Positions 44,430-54,770 of a stretch of DNA of 64,000 nucleotides are shown here, piece by piece. The first letter of the stretch is position 1. Every line of letters begins with the position of its first letter. The stretch spans positions 1 to 64,000 of the forward strand of contig JBAMJV010001794.1 in assembly GCA_037951105.1 (NCBI GenBank). The letters are read 5' to 3'. Origin of the DNA: Echinarachnius parma. Taxonomy: Eukaryota > Echinodermata > Echinoidea > Clypeasteroida > Echinarachniidae. The notes below the pieces were generated by a model that was not told where the DNA came from, searched no databases, and saw only the letters and a list, made by a program, of their open reading frames with translations. A program made the translations under genes and the position numbers.

Positions 44430-45148
44430 TTAAAGGGATAGTTGAGTTTTGGTAGAGAGGGCGCTACACATAATAATTTTTTTGTGAGATAATGAAAAAC
44501 TGGGGGTAAAATTTGAAAGAGCATAATATTTTAGTGACAGAATAAACTTTATTTGATCAAAATCGGTTCAGAAACGGCTGAAAAATCCATAAACGTAACA
44601 ATTTGTAATAAAGCCGGGCCCCCAGGTTTATTAGAGAAGTGAACCAGCCGTTAAAAATTCAAAAAAATGCTTCCTCTTTTCAAAAAGTTACAAAATAGGT
44701 ATGTTAATAGTTGTTGATTATTTCTCTATCTAATCACTATTTCAACAAAACATCACATGCACAATATTTTATTCAAAATGGTTGAAACCGATGAGTGTTT
44801 AGAGAGCGCCCTCTTACATTTTAACTTTTAGCCTACTGATTAATTGCCTTCTTTTTTTTTTTACTTGCACCCTTATTTCTTTTTTTCTTCAAACCACTCA
44901 ACAAGGGTACTTTATTTATTTACAGGGCACTTTAATACCCCATCTATCAATCATGTTTTTTTCTTAGAACTGCTTGACTGCTTCGGTTTTTTTGAATGAT
45001 AACATGATCTTTACAACGTCATTTGGAATTTTGTGTTCCTTTCTAGTTATAACTATATGTTTGTAATGTAATGATGTAGGTTTTGGTTACTAAAATTCAG
45101 TTTCACCAAAACTGTACTTTCCTTACCAGAACTCAACTATCCCTTTAA
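44430..45148 (+). mobile_element. TTAA-flanked TIR element, family A, with a captured segment
   Basis: TTAA-AGGGATAGTTGAGTTTTGGT to CCAGAACTCAACTATCCCT-TTAA. Its interior contains 44,835-44,990, which repeats the DNA around the family B insertion at 40,933, in its uninterrupted form. Confidence 0.8.
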
Positions 45149-46589
45149 TATCAAGGATATGGGAGTTCAAACTCCTACTTCCATGTAGCCACTCTCGATG
45201 ATTACTCACACGCGATATATTAATAGTTTAGAAGATATCGATAGTCTTACAAAATTATAAAATATCGGTGATCGGATTTTCTCACGCGGATTGATATATA
45301 CGTAATATGTATGTGTATGTGATATAGAGTAATGCACGTACACGATACTACTATGGTGGTGCGTCATAAATGTTTAATGGAATTTATAGTGTCGATTACA
45401 AAATAATTATAGTGAAGCTAATAATAATATTAACCATTTAATCTCTAAATAATATGGAGAAATATCAAAGCTTTAAAATTGTTGAATATTTGTTACTGAC
45501 AAAAGATTACGATACAAGTATTGCAATTAACTCTGGTACTATATTATCTTATCCAAGAATATTGTGCGTTGTACGGTCGCTATGTGCTCGATCTCTTATT
45601 GATTACATGCACATGTACATGTACGTATACGCTCGACTGGCGGCAATCCGGTTCTGTAATGTTTCCTGATCCTGAAGCTACTAGCCACGCGCGCCTCCAA
45701 AAAAAAAAACTGCATAAAAAAATACCAACTCTCTACTGATAATACCAATGATTGTAAATACAAATACACTGGTTTTATCCACACTTCTATTGTGTTTATT
45801 TAGTGAGGAAGGGAGGAGCATCATCTAAAGTCGAACATACGATTCGGGACGTATAGCGAATGGGCTGATAAGGATCTCGGGGAGGTACTCCCCATTACAT
45901 AGTATAGGTGCCGCCCTCATCAAGACCCCCTTTTTCAGCCCAATTTTTTGTTCCGTGAGACCCCCAAAATCCTAAATATCGGCCGTTCCGCCCGTTCCGC
46001 CCCGTTCCGCCGTAAGCTGGTAGTGAATTTGAACAGCCTTGAACGTTTCGAGCCTCCGCCGATTCGCTCTGGAGACCCCCCCCCCCCCCCCCCCCCCCCC
46101 ACCCTGGAGTTTTTAAAACGGTCGAATATTCGGGTAAAAGGCACCTGAATTTTATGGCAAATCCATGTCATAATATTCGGCAAGATCATTTCACCATTCG
46201 GGCAGTCATGTTATTTTCGGGAAAAGGTATCTCATATTCGGGCTAAATGTCATTTTCGGACATCAAAGAGGCTAATTGTCAGGTGAAATTCGAAAATTCG
46301 TGCAAATGATCTTGGCAATTGAAAATAAACTTGAACAAGAACGTATGAATTATTATTAATTTTGTTTTATGCGTACTGTAACTGAATACAGTTCATGCAA
46401 TGTTGTAACATTTTGCTGATTTATGCTGCCCTCTACTGGCTCAATAGCGCCAATATAGTACACTCACACATTGCATTATGTTGTTGAGGACCTCGACCAG
46501 TAATGCTACTAGTAGTTTTTGGAGTAATTTATACATTATTGAGCCTGCTTTTGTTAGCTCGAGTGTTAGAAGTGTATACATGAATATTA
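45149..46589. other. Intergenic, nothing coding
   Basis: AT-rich, with a C run at about 46,076-46,100 and words such as 'atattcggg' and 'cattttcgg' repeated between 46,120 and 46,260. Confidence 0.4.
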
Positions 46590-48330
46590 ATATTAATAGG
46601 TAATAGATGTCAAAGGAATTCGAGAAAAGTCAAAGAGGGCAAAAATGTGTACGTGGTGTAAAGATAAAGGTGCAGATATTTGTTGAAGTACAGGTCTGAG
46701 TTGAGGAGACTTGGAAATTGCCATGGAATGGGAGTTCATATTTTAGTCATGGGACAAACCAAAGTAAAGGGGTGCTTATTTGGATAGATCATAAATTAGA
46801 TATTCAGGTGTTAAATGTTATTTCAGATAATAATGGTCGATAATTATGTTATAATGGAATGCATTATTCAGGGGATGAAATTGATAATGGCTAATGTTTA
46901 TTTGCCAGTAAGAGGAAGGGAATCAGAAAAGATTGATTTTTAGTCAATTTTGAAAAAAATAGTAAAAGAAATTAATAAAGAAAATAATGCATGCAATAAT
47001 TATTGGGGGAGATTTTAATATTATTTTAAATAAAGATTTAGATTATTTTGGAAGTAGTAAACACAATATTCAGTCTCGATTTAATATTTTATTTGAACAA
47101 TTTTTAGATAGATTTGAGTGGATGTTTGGAGGGTAAGGAATGTATTGAAGAAACAGTTTACGTATAGGCAAGTTAATCCATTTATGCAAAGTAGATTAGA
47201 TTATTGGTTTGTTTCTAAGCAGATAGAACATGTAGTACTAAAGTGTGATATAATACCTTCTACGACTCCGGATCATTCAGCCATTCAATTGCAATTGTAT
47301 GATAAGTTAATGTATTCATTTAAGTTTCAGGGATCCTATTGGAAATTGAATAATAGTTTATGTCAAGATAATAAATATATTAATTGTATTAAAGAGGAAA
47401 TTATAAAAATTAAAAGAAGAATTTCGAATAGAAATAGAAGATAAAAGAGTTTTATGGGATTTTTTGAAAATGAAAATTAGAAATGTTAGTAGAAAATATT
47501 CGAACGAAAAGGCGAAACAACGAAAACAAAGAATTGAACATTTGGAAGAGGATATTTTGAAGTTGGAAAATTAATTGTTGAATGGGATAGACCAGGGAAA
47601 AGTTGATGACTTAGGATGGGAACGTGTTTCCTTATATAGCACTGTGCGCGCCTAATAGGCGACTTGCTGGAATACTCCCTAGGGAGTGGAAAATGTGCTC
47701 TTAATGTGCAGGAATGATTGCAGTGTGTATCCGTTGACCGGGGTAATAATAATCGTGTAAAGCGCTATGATCCCCACGGGAATTGCGCTATATAAATGAC
47801 AGTTATTATTATTATTATTTAAAAAAAAAGATTTACAGGATTGTTATAATTATATAAATGAAGGTATTAAAATTCTTTCTAGAGCATTACATTATGAATG
47901 TGGAGAAAGAGACACTAGATATTTTACTCAATTAATGAAGTATAATCAAAAGAAAACTTTAATTAGTAAACTTAATATAGATGAAAATATTTGTTTTGAT
48001 CAAAAAAATATTATGCAAGAAATATTTAAATTTATAGTAAGCTATATGCTCAATCGGAAGAGGAAATTTATTTTGTGGATGATTTTTGTCAGGACTTGCC
48101 AAAATTAAATTCAGATTGAAGGTAAAATAACAAACGGAGAATGTATTGCAGCCATGAAAGAAATGGCATCTAATATTATAAATCCCCGGGGAATGATGGA
48201 TTAAGTGTTGAATTTTATATATTGTTTTGGCCACTAATAGGAAATTTAGTAGTAGATTCTTTAAATTTAGCTTATCCACCTTTTCAACCGTGGGGAGAAC
48301 CGAACAGGTTTCTTTGTTCAACTTTGTTCA
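46590..48330 (+). mobile_element. Broken L1/Tx1-type LINE (ORF2 endonuclease to start of RT)
   Basis: Translated pieces in shifting frames give YFSHGTNQSKGVLIWIDHKL, IIGGDFNI and, in one open frame at 47,118-47,444, SRLDYWFVSKQI and PSTTPDHSAIQLQL: the apurinic-type endonuclease of L1/Tx1 ORF2. Further on, GNDGLSVEFYILFWPLIGNL is the beginning of the reverse transcriptase. The rest of RT and the 3' end are missing, frames shift several times and stops are frequent, so it is dead. A SINE interrupts it at 47,632-47,820. Confidence 0.9.
47632..47820 (+). mobile_element. SINE-like element with (ATT)n tail, inside the LINE
   Basis: 'tggaatactccctagggagtgg', 'tatccgttgaccggggtaataat', then AAAGCGCTATGATCC, GCGCTATATAAATG and (TTA)n ending. 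It separates the endonuclease half from the RT half of the LINE. A related older fragment is at 22,190-22,335. Confidence 0.7.
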
Positions 48331-48786
48331 CCTATATATCATGGGAATAAACCGGGAACGTCAACGTTCCATATTTTGATTTCGTGGGCGTTATCATTAA
48401 GGTGGTCCTAACATTTTGATTTATAGATAGCTACTACGTAGCTCATTAATGTACTGATCGATGATTAACACAATTTTATGGAAAGGGGATTTAGCGCCTT
48501 TTGGAAACATATATATAAGCCGACCCTTTTCTGTTTTGAATCGAGTCTGACGGGGGACGGAACAAGAATGCAAGCAAACAATAGATCAGAAATAATATAC
48601 TGCATGGGCTGTCAGTTTAATCAAAGAGCAAGCCGCAATGGGGACAGGATAGTATTTAGTTTCGTTTGACCCGCAAATACTAAAAAGGATTTAATTACTT
48701 TAGGAACTTTTGTGTTGAAAACACCGGGAGTGCATGCTGGAAACAAATTAATAATTCAAACTTGTCAACGATTCGAGACGAAAATG
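48331..48786. other. Intergenic, nothing recognised
   Basis: No coding or repeat structure recognised. Confidence 0.4.
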
Positions 48787-49057
48787 CGTTCAAACAGTAG
48801 CGTAGACAGGTTCTTACACCTGGGGGGATGATTTGCTGTTCAGTTCACCGGACCAAGACTAATTTGTTCGCGGCCGAGACCACCTGGCCAAATATTTTGA
48901 GACCAAGGCAATTGCTTGGAATTCCTCTCAGTGGGGGGGGGGGGGGGGGGGGGGGGGGGGCTGTGAGACCGTAAATTTTTACGAAGTCGAGACCAAGTAC
49001 TTTCACAATTTTCGAGCCCGAGACCAAGTACCTTCAAAGTTTAAAACCCCTCTCAGT

Positions 49058-49104
<47 letters not shown>

Positions 49105-49188
49105 GTCCGTAAATTTTTCGAGACCAACTACTTTCACAATTTTCGAGCCCGAGACCAAGTAACTTCAAAGTTGAAAACCCCTCTCAGT

Positions 49189-49228
<40 letters not shown>

Positions 49229-49751
49229 GGGGTTCGTAAACAATTTTCGAAGCCGAGACCAAGTACTTTCAAAATTGTCGGGACCGAGACCAGGTTCATT
49301 CAACTCTCTCAGTCCAAATACTTTCACAAATTTTCGAACCCGATACCGGAGATCTTTGACTATTGTTGGTACCGAGATCGGGTTTTAGTCGGTTATTACC
49401 ACCTTTTAGTCGGTCGAGACCAGGTTTTAGACGGTCAATACGGCTTAAAAGTAGTCTCGAGACCAGCTAAAATGTGAAAAGGGGGGTTCAAACCCACCCT
49501 TACAGCCATTTTTGGGTCAAAGGGGGGGGGGGGGGGGGGGGGGTTGAACCGCCAACCCACCCCCCCCCCCCCCTGGGTACGCCTATGCATACAAGTAATG
49601 TGTTTTTTTCACTCGTATAGATACACACAACAAAATATATCCTTCCCTAAAACCTGGGGGGGATGATTGTACATGTCATCCCCCCCACCTTGTGAGGTGG
49701 GGGGGATGCATCCCCCTCATCCCCCCCGTTGTCTACGCCCCTGCGTTCAAA
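48787..49751. mobile_element. hAT-like non-autonomous element with 8 bp target duplication
   Basis: CGTTCAAA (48,787-48,794), then CAGTAGCGTAGACAGG; the far end reads GTTGTCTACGCCCCTG, then CGTTCAAA (49,744-49,751). TIR plus an exact 8 bp duplication is the hAT signature. Inside are three tandem units of about 130 bp (48,930-49,250), each 'cctctcagtg' + a long G run + 'gtaaattttt..cgagaccaa(g/c)tactttcacaattttcgag'. No transposase. Confidence 0.88.
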
Positions 49752-50512
49752 CATAATCGTATACACACAAACTACAAACAATGAACACACACAAATAAAC
49801 ATACATGATACACACACAAACAAACAAAACAATACTGTCTTGCCATCGTAATGCATTGATGCATTTAATGCGTGCGCCCCAATCAAACATCGAAAGAATT
49901 AAACAGCTCATTAAATTGATTGTGGCTAATTAACATTCAGTATAAAGAATGATAAACAAACAAGCCAAAAAGTGAGCAAAAATTGGAGGCTATAAAGTTC
50001 CAGTGATGACAATTTAAAGCACGACCAGTCGGCATGGTCATATCATATCTCAACAAGTGTGGTTTTTAATTGTTTTTATGTATTTACCCCCTTTCACCCA
50101 CGCACAGGCTATAAACAAGTTCATAGAAAACTAGAGGACGAGTCCTTTATCTTATCATTGAACCAAGTCAGAAAGAAAGCAAACATCATTTTCTAAAGAC
50201 TTCAAAATCATGGTCAGCTGTCACTCAGTTGTTAACTATCTATATATTGTTGATTTTTTCTTGTTATTTGCCAACGTAAACATCTAAAAATAATAAAATA
50301 CAAATATTGTAATTCCTATCGATATCGTATACTTCTGCGTATACTTAGTGCAAAACTTGTCAAAGTCAGACGGATTTACGCGTGAAAATAGTCACTGTAT
50401 GCCTGTTGCTTATATACATTGACTTTGTTATAATGGCAGTTATAATATAGCTTTATAATAATATAATAATACCGTCATAATTTTACTGATGTGAGTAATG
50501 ATTTTACCGTTT
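49752..50512. other. Intergenic, nothing recognised
   Basis: AT-rich DNA with CA-rich stretches at 49,760-49,830; no gene seen. Confidence 0.4.
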
Positions 50513-51057
50513 TTAAAGGACAATGAAACCCAAGCAAAATGTTGCTTTCATAGACTTGAAGAGATTAGGAGAAATAATCTCTGAAAGTTAGAGCATAATC
50601 GTGCAAGAAACAAGAAAACTATGGCTATTTGAAGACAGTCCATTTATTTCCTATGGGGAATTCAAATTGGCAACGCACTCTGATAAGTGTGTGGACTACT
50701 CCTCATTTGTTTTGTACACAAATGTTCCCATTTTTACAGTGTTATTCATAGTCACACTTTTCTATTCCCCCAACTCATGACATGTTATGTATAAATGCAT
50801 TCTACAAAACATAATTATGTTGAACTCAAACGAAGTGTAACTTGAGAAAATTGAACAAAATGTATGGGGAGTAGTCCACAACTTTGCCAGAGTGTGTTGC
50901 CAATTTGAGTCACTCGTAGAAATAAATGGCTCTTTTCAAGGAGCCATATAGTTTTCTTATTTCTTGACCGATTGTGCTCAAATTTTCAGGGACTATTCAT
51001 CATATCTAGTGTCTTATAGTGCAAACAACAATTTGTCTGGATTTCATTGTCCTTTAA
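50513..51057. mobile_element. TTAA-flanked long-TIR element, family D
   Basis: TTAA-AGGACAATGAAACCC at the left, and 'ggatttcattgtcct'-TTAA at the right. Inverted arms of about 200 bp include 'agtgtgtggactactcc' against 'ggagtagtccacaactttgccagagtgtg'. 537 bp, non-coding. Confidence 0.87.
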
Positions 51058-51138
51058 TCGGCATGATCGGGTCGCGTACATTTTATTTATATTCGAAACT
51101 GCGCTACTGTCATAAAATTATTTCAGACACAGAACTAA

Positions 51139-51644
51139 AGGGATAGTTGAGTTCTGGTAAAGAGAGTATACAGTTTTGGTCAAACTGAATTTTAGTAACC
51201 AAAATCTGCACTGATAGTTATAACTCCACCATGCTCGAAAGGAATACAAAATGACTATATGACTTAGTAAAAAGCCTGTTATCATTCAAAAAGAGCCGTT
51301 AAATCTCAAAAGGGCGCTCTCTAAACCCTCATCGGTTTCAACCATTTTAAATGCAATAGAGAGATAATCAACAGCTGTTTAAAAACCTCTTTTGTTAATT
51401 TTTGAAAAGAGGAAGCATTTTAAACAATTTTGTAACGGCTGGTTCAAAATTATCAAATAATTGTGTGGCCCCACATAATTTATTACAAATGGTTATGTTT
51501 ATGGATATTTCAGCCATTTCTGAACCGATTTTGATCAAATGAAGTTAAATCTATCATTAAAATGTTATGCTCTTTCGAATTTGACACTCAGTTTTTCATT
51601 ATTTTGTGTAGCGCCCTCTATACAAAACTCAACTATCCCTTTAA
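51139..51644 (+). mobile_element. TIR element, family A
   Basis: AGGGATAGTTGAGTTCTGGT to CAAAACTCAACTATCCCT-TTAA; the left flank reads CTAA instead of TTAA. The interior matches other family A copies. Confidence 0.85.
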
Positions 51645-52300
51645 GCATAATACGGTTAACACAGCATAAATTTACATCTTGAAGCAATTATTCGCGTCAC
51701 TTCTATTCTTAATTGCATTACTTCTCTAATTTACCGTAATCAAATGAAGAATTGGTACTGCAAGCATAATACTAAACTACATAATTTTAACCATGTCCAT
51801 GAATTGTCAACAAATCATATGCACGGTTTATAATGAAGAGAAATCGAATTTCAAACACTGTTCATGTTGCAATCATTAGTGTCCCCGATGATAATTTCTT
51901 GTCATAAGTTTAAATGTATTGGCATCAAAGATATGTCGAATTATACTTAAACATTCATAAGCACATCTTCTTGATCGTTTCAATTGGTTATATCATTCAT
52001 TTTCACGTACCTTCACTCAAACTTTAAAGTATTTACTATTATTATTATACCGCGACAATAATTATTTCACAACATTTAATTCTTCTAACGAAAACAAAAC
52101 AAATGTTTCTCTCGCTTCTTATTACGCATTTCAAACGGTCTGAAAATGCCTTTAAAAAAGAGGCAAGCTTACACTATATTTTCAGTGACAAAATTAACCT
52201 CATATATTAGCGCTTACTAAAAATATCCGAACTTGAAGGAAGTAGCTAGGTAATGTGCGTGTACGTGTCACGAGTATATTAATCATATTGGTTAATACCA
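51645..52300. other. Intergenic, nothing recognised
   Basis: AT-rich, no gene seen. Confidence 0.4.
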
Positions 52301-52309
52301 CAAGATTGG

Positions 52310-52570
52310 CCAATTTCAGTTCGGCGCGGCTAGCGCGAGCCCCCCTCTGTTCCGCCAAATGACTTTGCGGCGATCACAAGGGCAAAGCCAAGCGAGCGAA
52401 ATCCAAGTCAGTGCGCGTGTACGCAGCTCTAAACCCGTATTATACCGCGGCCTCAAACCAAGCAAAAGAGAGCAACATTGCTCCCAACATACTTCTGTGA
52501 CGTCACCCACCACGACTCGGCAACCGGGGGACCCGAGTTCGTAAATTGAGCGAGTCAAAACATTGCACAC
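52310..52570. promoter_or_regulatory. CpG-rich patch with a perfect CRE
   Basis: GC- and CpG-rich island in AT-rich surroundings. It contains TGACGTCA (52,498-52,505), the full CREB/ATF palindrome, and a TATTATACC word at about 52,438. Long frames on both strands (61 and 105 codons) resemble no protein. It may be an enhancer or a promoter for the KLF gene 2.2 kb downstream or for an unseen transcript. Confidence 0.35.
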
Positions 52571-53413
52571 GCTTTGATCTCGTGGTATAGCATTGCACGT
52601 GCATAATATAGAGCTGTATACAAGTCTATGCACCCAACCTACATAGTGAATAGTCGTTTAAAAATAGAAGCTTTAATAGAGTCGCGTAGATTAATCACAC
52701 ACAGAATGTATGAAAACAACAACAATTAGTTCTTAATTAATGGAAATATATATCAGGTGCCCGTGATCAAAACGTTTTGATTGTGAAGTGTGTTTTTACT
52801 CGGTTATTGTGTTAAAAATAGTACATTTTCTTTGTAAACAACAAGTTTAGAGTCTAAGCGTTGTAGACTACTGTAGTACTATAGCATTCACGTGACAGAG
52901 GGATCACAACAATGTGTTTTTCCCCCTAGCAGGCTTTTTTTTTTCGTTCCCTCATGCTCAAGAAGAGTACAATTATGCAGCCATATGGTAGTACAAGTGT
53001 ACAACAGTGTTGTAAACTTGTAATAATTCCGATTTTTTATTATTTTATTATTGTTCTGTTATTCATATTTTACATGATTTTATTTTGAAAATCGTATACA
53101 TTTGTTTATGTTTTTTGTTAATTATAGGCTTACTTTTCCTGGCATTTATCATCAAGTAGGCTAATACAATTTGTTATTTACTGTTACTTATTTTCACCGT
53201 GCAATTTGATTATGTTTGTGATACTTTTTTCATTTCATGCAGTCTGTATAATAAAAACGAACAAACAATCAAATTTTACCGTTATTGAACAATAATAATC
53301 ATGCTCCAATCGGCTGCTCCGCGATATTTTTCAAACAAACTAAAACGTTTTTCTTTTGTCTTGACCAATCGTGTTGCCAATATTTCAGAGATTACAACGT
53401 TTTACAAGAGTGT
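52571..53413. other. Intergenic, nothing recognised
   Basis: AT-rich, no gene seen. Confidence 0.4.
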
Positions 53414-53799
53414 TTAAAGGGACTTAGTAACATTGTCCAAATCCTCAAAATAAAATTTTAATTCTAGCGGTTCCCTTATACCTTGTTGTATTCGTATTAA
53501 CAATAAAATCATTGGAGCGGTTTCGGTTTTTCAAATTTCCCTTTCGTTACAAAGATATGTATGATTGAAGTATTCAGATAAGAAAAACTCCGGGCGAGTT
53601 TTTCTTCCGTGTACAAAGTGAGTGCAGTGAGTTACTGAATATCACTTTGCATTTTCACTCATTACTTGGCCATACAATGTCCATTTGACTTGAAATTTTC
53701 ACACAATACCCTGTGGACATATAGAATAACAAAAATATACATTGCATCAACCATTCATCACTTTTTGCACATGTCAACAAAGTTACTAGATCCCTTTAA
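53414..53799 (+). mobile_element. TTAA-flanked TIR element, family B
   Basis: TTAA-AGGGACTTAGTAACATTGTC to CAACAAAGTTACTAGATCCCT-TTAA. Close to the copy at 40,937-41,323 over the whole length. Confidence 0.9.
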
Positions 53800-54289
53800 T
53801 GTTATAATACTACCCCCGCGTTCGCTCCCCGCAGTTTCACATTCAGTGGCGTGCGGATGTGAATAGATAGTGATAAACATAAACTACCATAACATTCCTA
53901 GGAAGATTATTTATGTCATATTGGTTATATTTCTCAAGCTAAAGAGTTTTCGATGTGAATTTAAATAAAGTATTATGCACGTTTATTTCATTATGTTATC
54001 TTGTAACTAGCTGTATCTAATTAATATAACCTGCAACTTTATTTAACCATTTATCTTGTTTGAGTCCACCAGGGACTCAGTTTCTGTTATTTTGCTCACT
54101 GAAATCATAATAATTCCTCAAATCTAGAAGAATAATTAAATGCACTGTTTTGATGGCGCAGTTGGAATTATTTGTACTGTGAGTTGACGTTGAACTTTAC
54201 ATAGAAAAGGCGTTGTTTTGATCAGAAGTGGGACACGTACGTGCACGACGCCCGCAATTCTTTGTTTACATTTCACGGTGTACTATGTC

Positions 54290-54770
54290 GGTTCCCTGCT
54301 CAAAAATAGGGGTGACCCCCGTCAGGGGAAAGCCCTTCGAGCCGATTTAACATTCAGGCACCCTCCACGTGCTTTTACAAAACCGTCAACTACATAGTAG
54401 TGTCCATGCGAGCCACGCATGATAACAGCTGATGACTAGGGCGAGCCCCCAAATCAAGCGCGCTGATTGGTCGATCCCATGTCCCGCCCTCGCCCCGACC
54501 GCGTGCTACCTTGTTATGGTTTGTTATCGTTTCACGAGCATCCACGCTCCTCTATACACAAAGTCGTACACACTGCGTGTAGTATTAGCATATCCGTTCA
54601 CGCTTTTCCCGTACTATTTCAACATACCGAGTCATCGATTGACTGGGAGTGATCTCGGGCCCGAAATAACGTAAACATTCTGGTAGATCAGTCAGATTCG
54701 CTTTTGGATTGTAAGAAGCTAGACGTCGGAGGAAGTTATTTCTGTGTGAAAAATCTGTTTTTATTTCTAA
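54290..54770 (+). promoter_or_regulatory. Candidate KLF10/11 promoter and 5' leader
   Basis: Contains an E-box CACGTG (54,366-54,371), an inverted CCAAT box (ATTGG, 54,466-54,470) and a GC box (CCCGCCC near 54,483), within CpG-rich DNA upstream of the start codon at 54,771. No TATA box at a fitting distance. A TCAGTCAGA initiator-like word is near 54,689. Confidence 0.5.

Noticed and set aside
47118-47444. Host gene encoding a 108 aa protein
   Set aside because: Matches the end of an L1/Tx1 ORF2 endonuclease domain within a decayed LINE.
52316-52633. 105-codon minus-strand frame in CpG-rich DNA
   Set aside because: No recognisable domain; more likely chance openness in GC-rich regulatory sequence.
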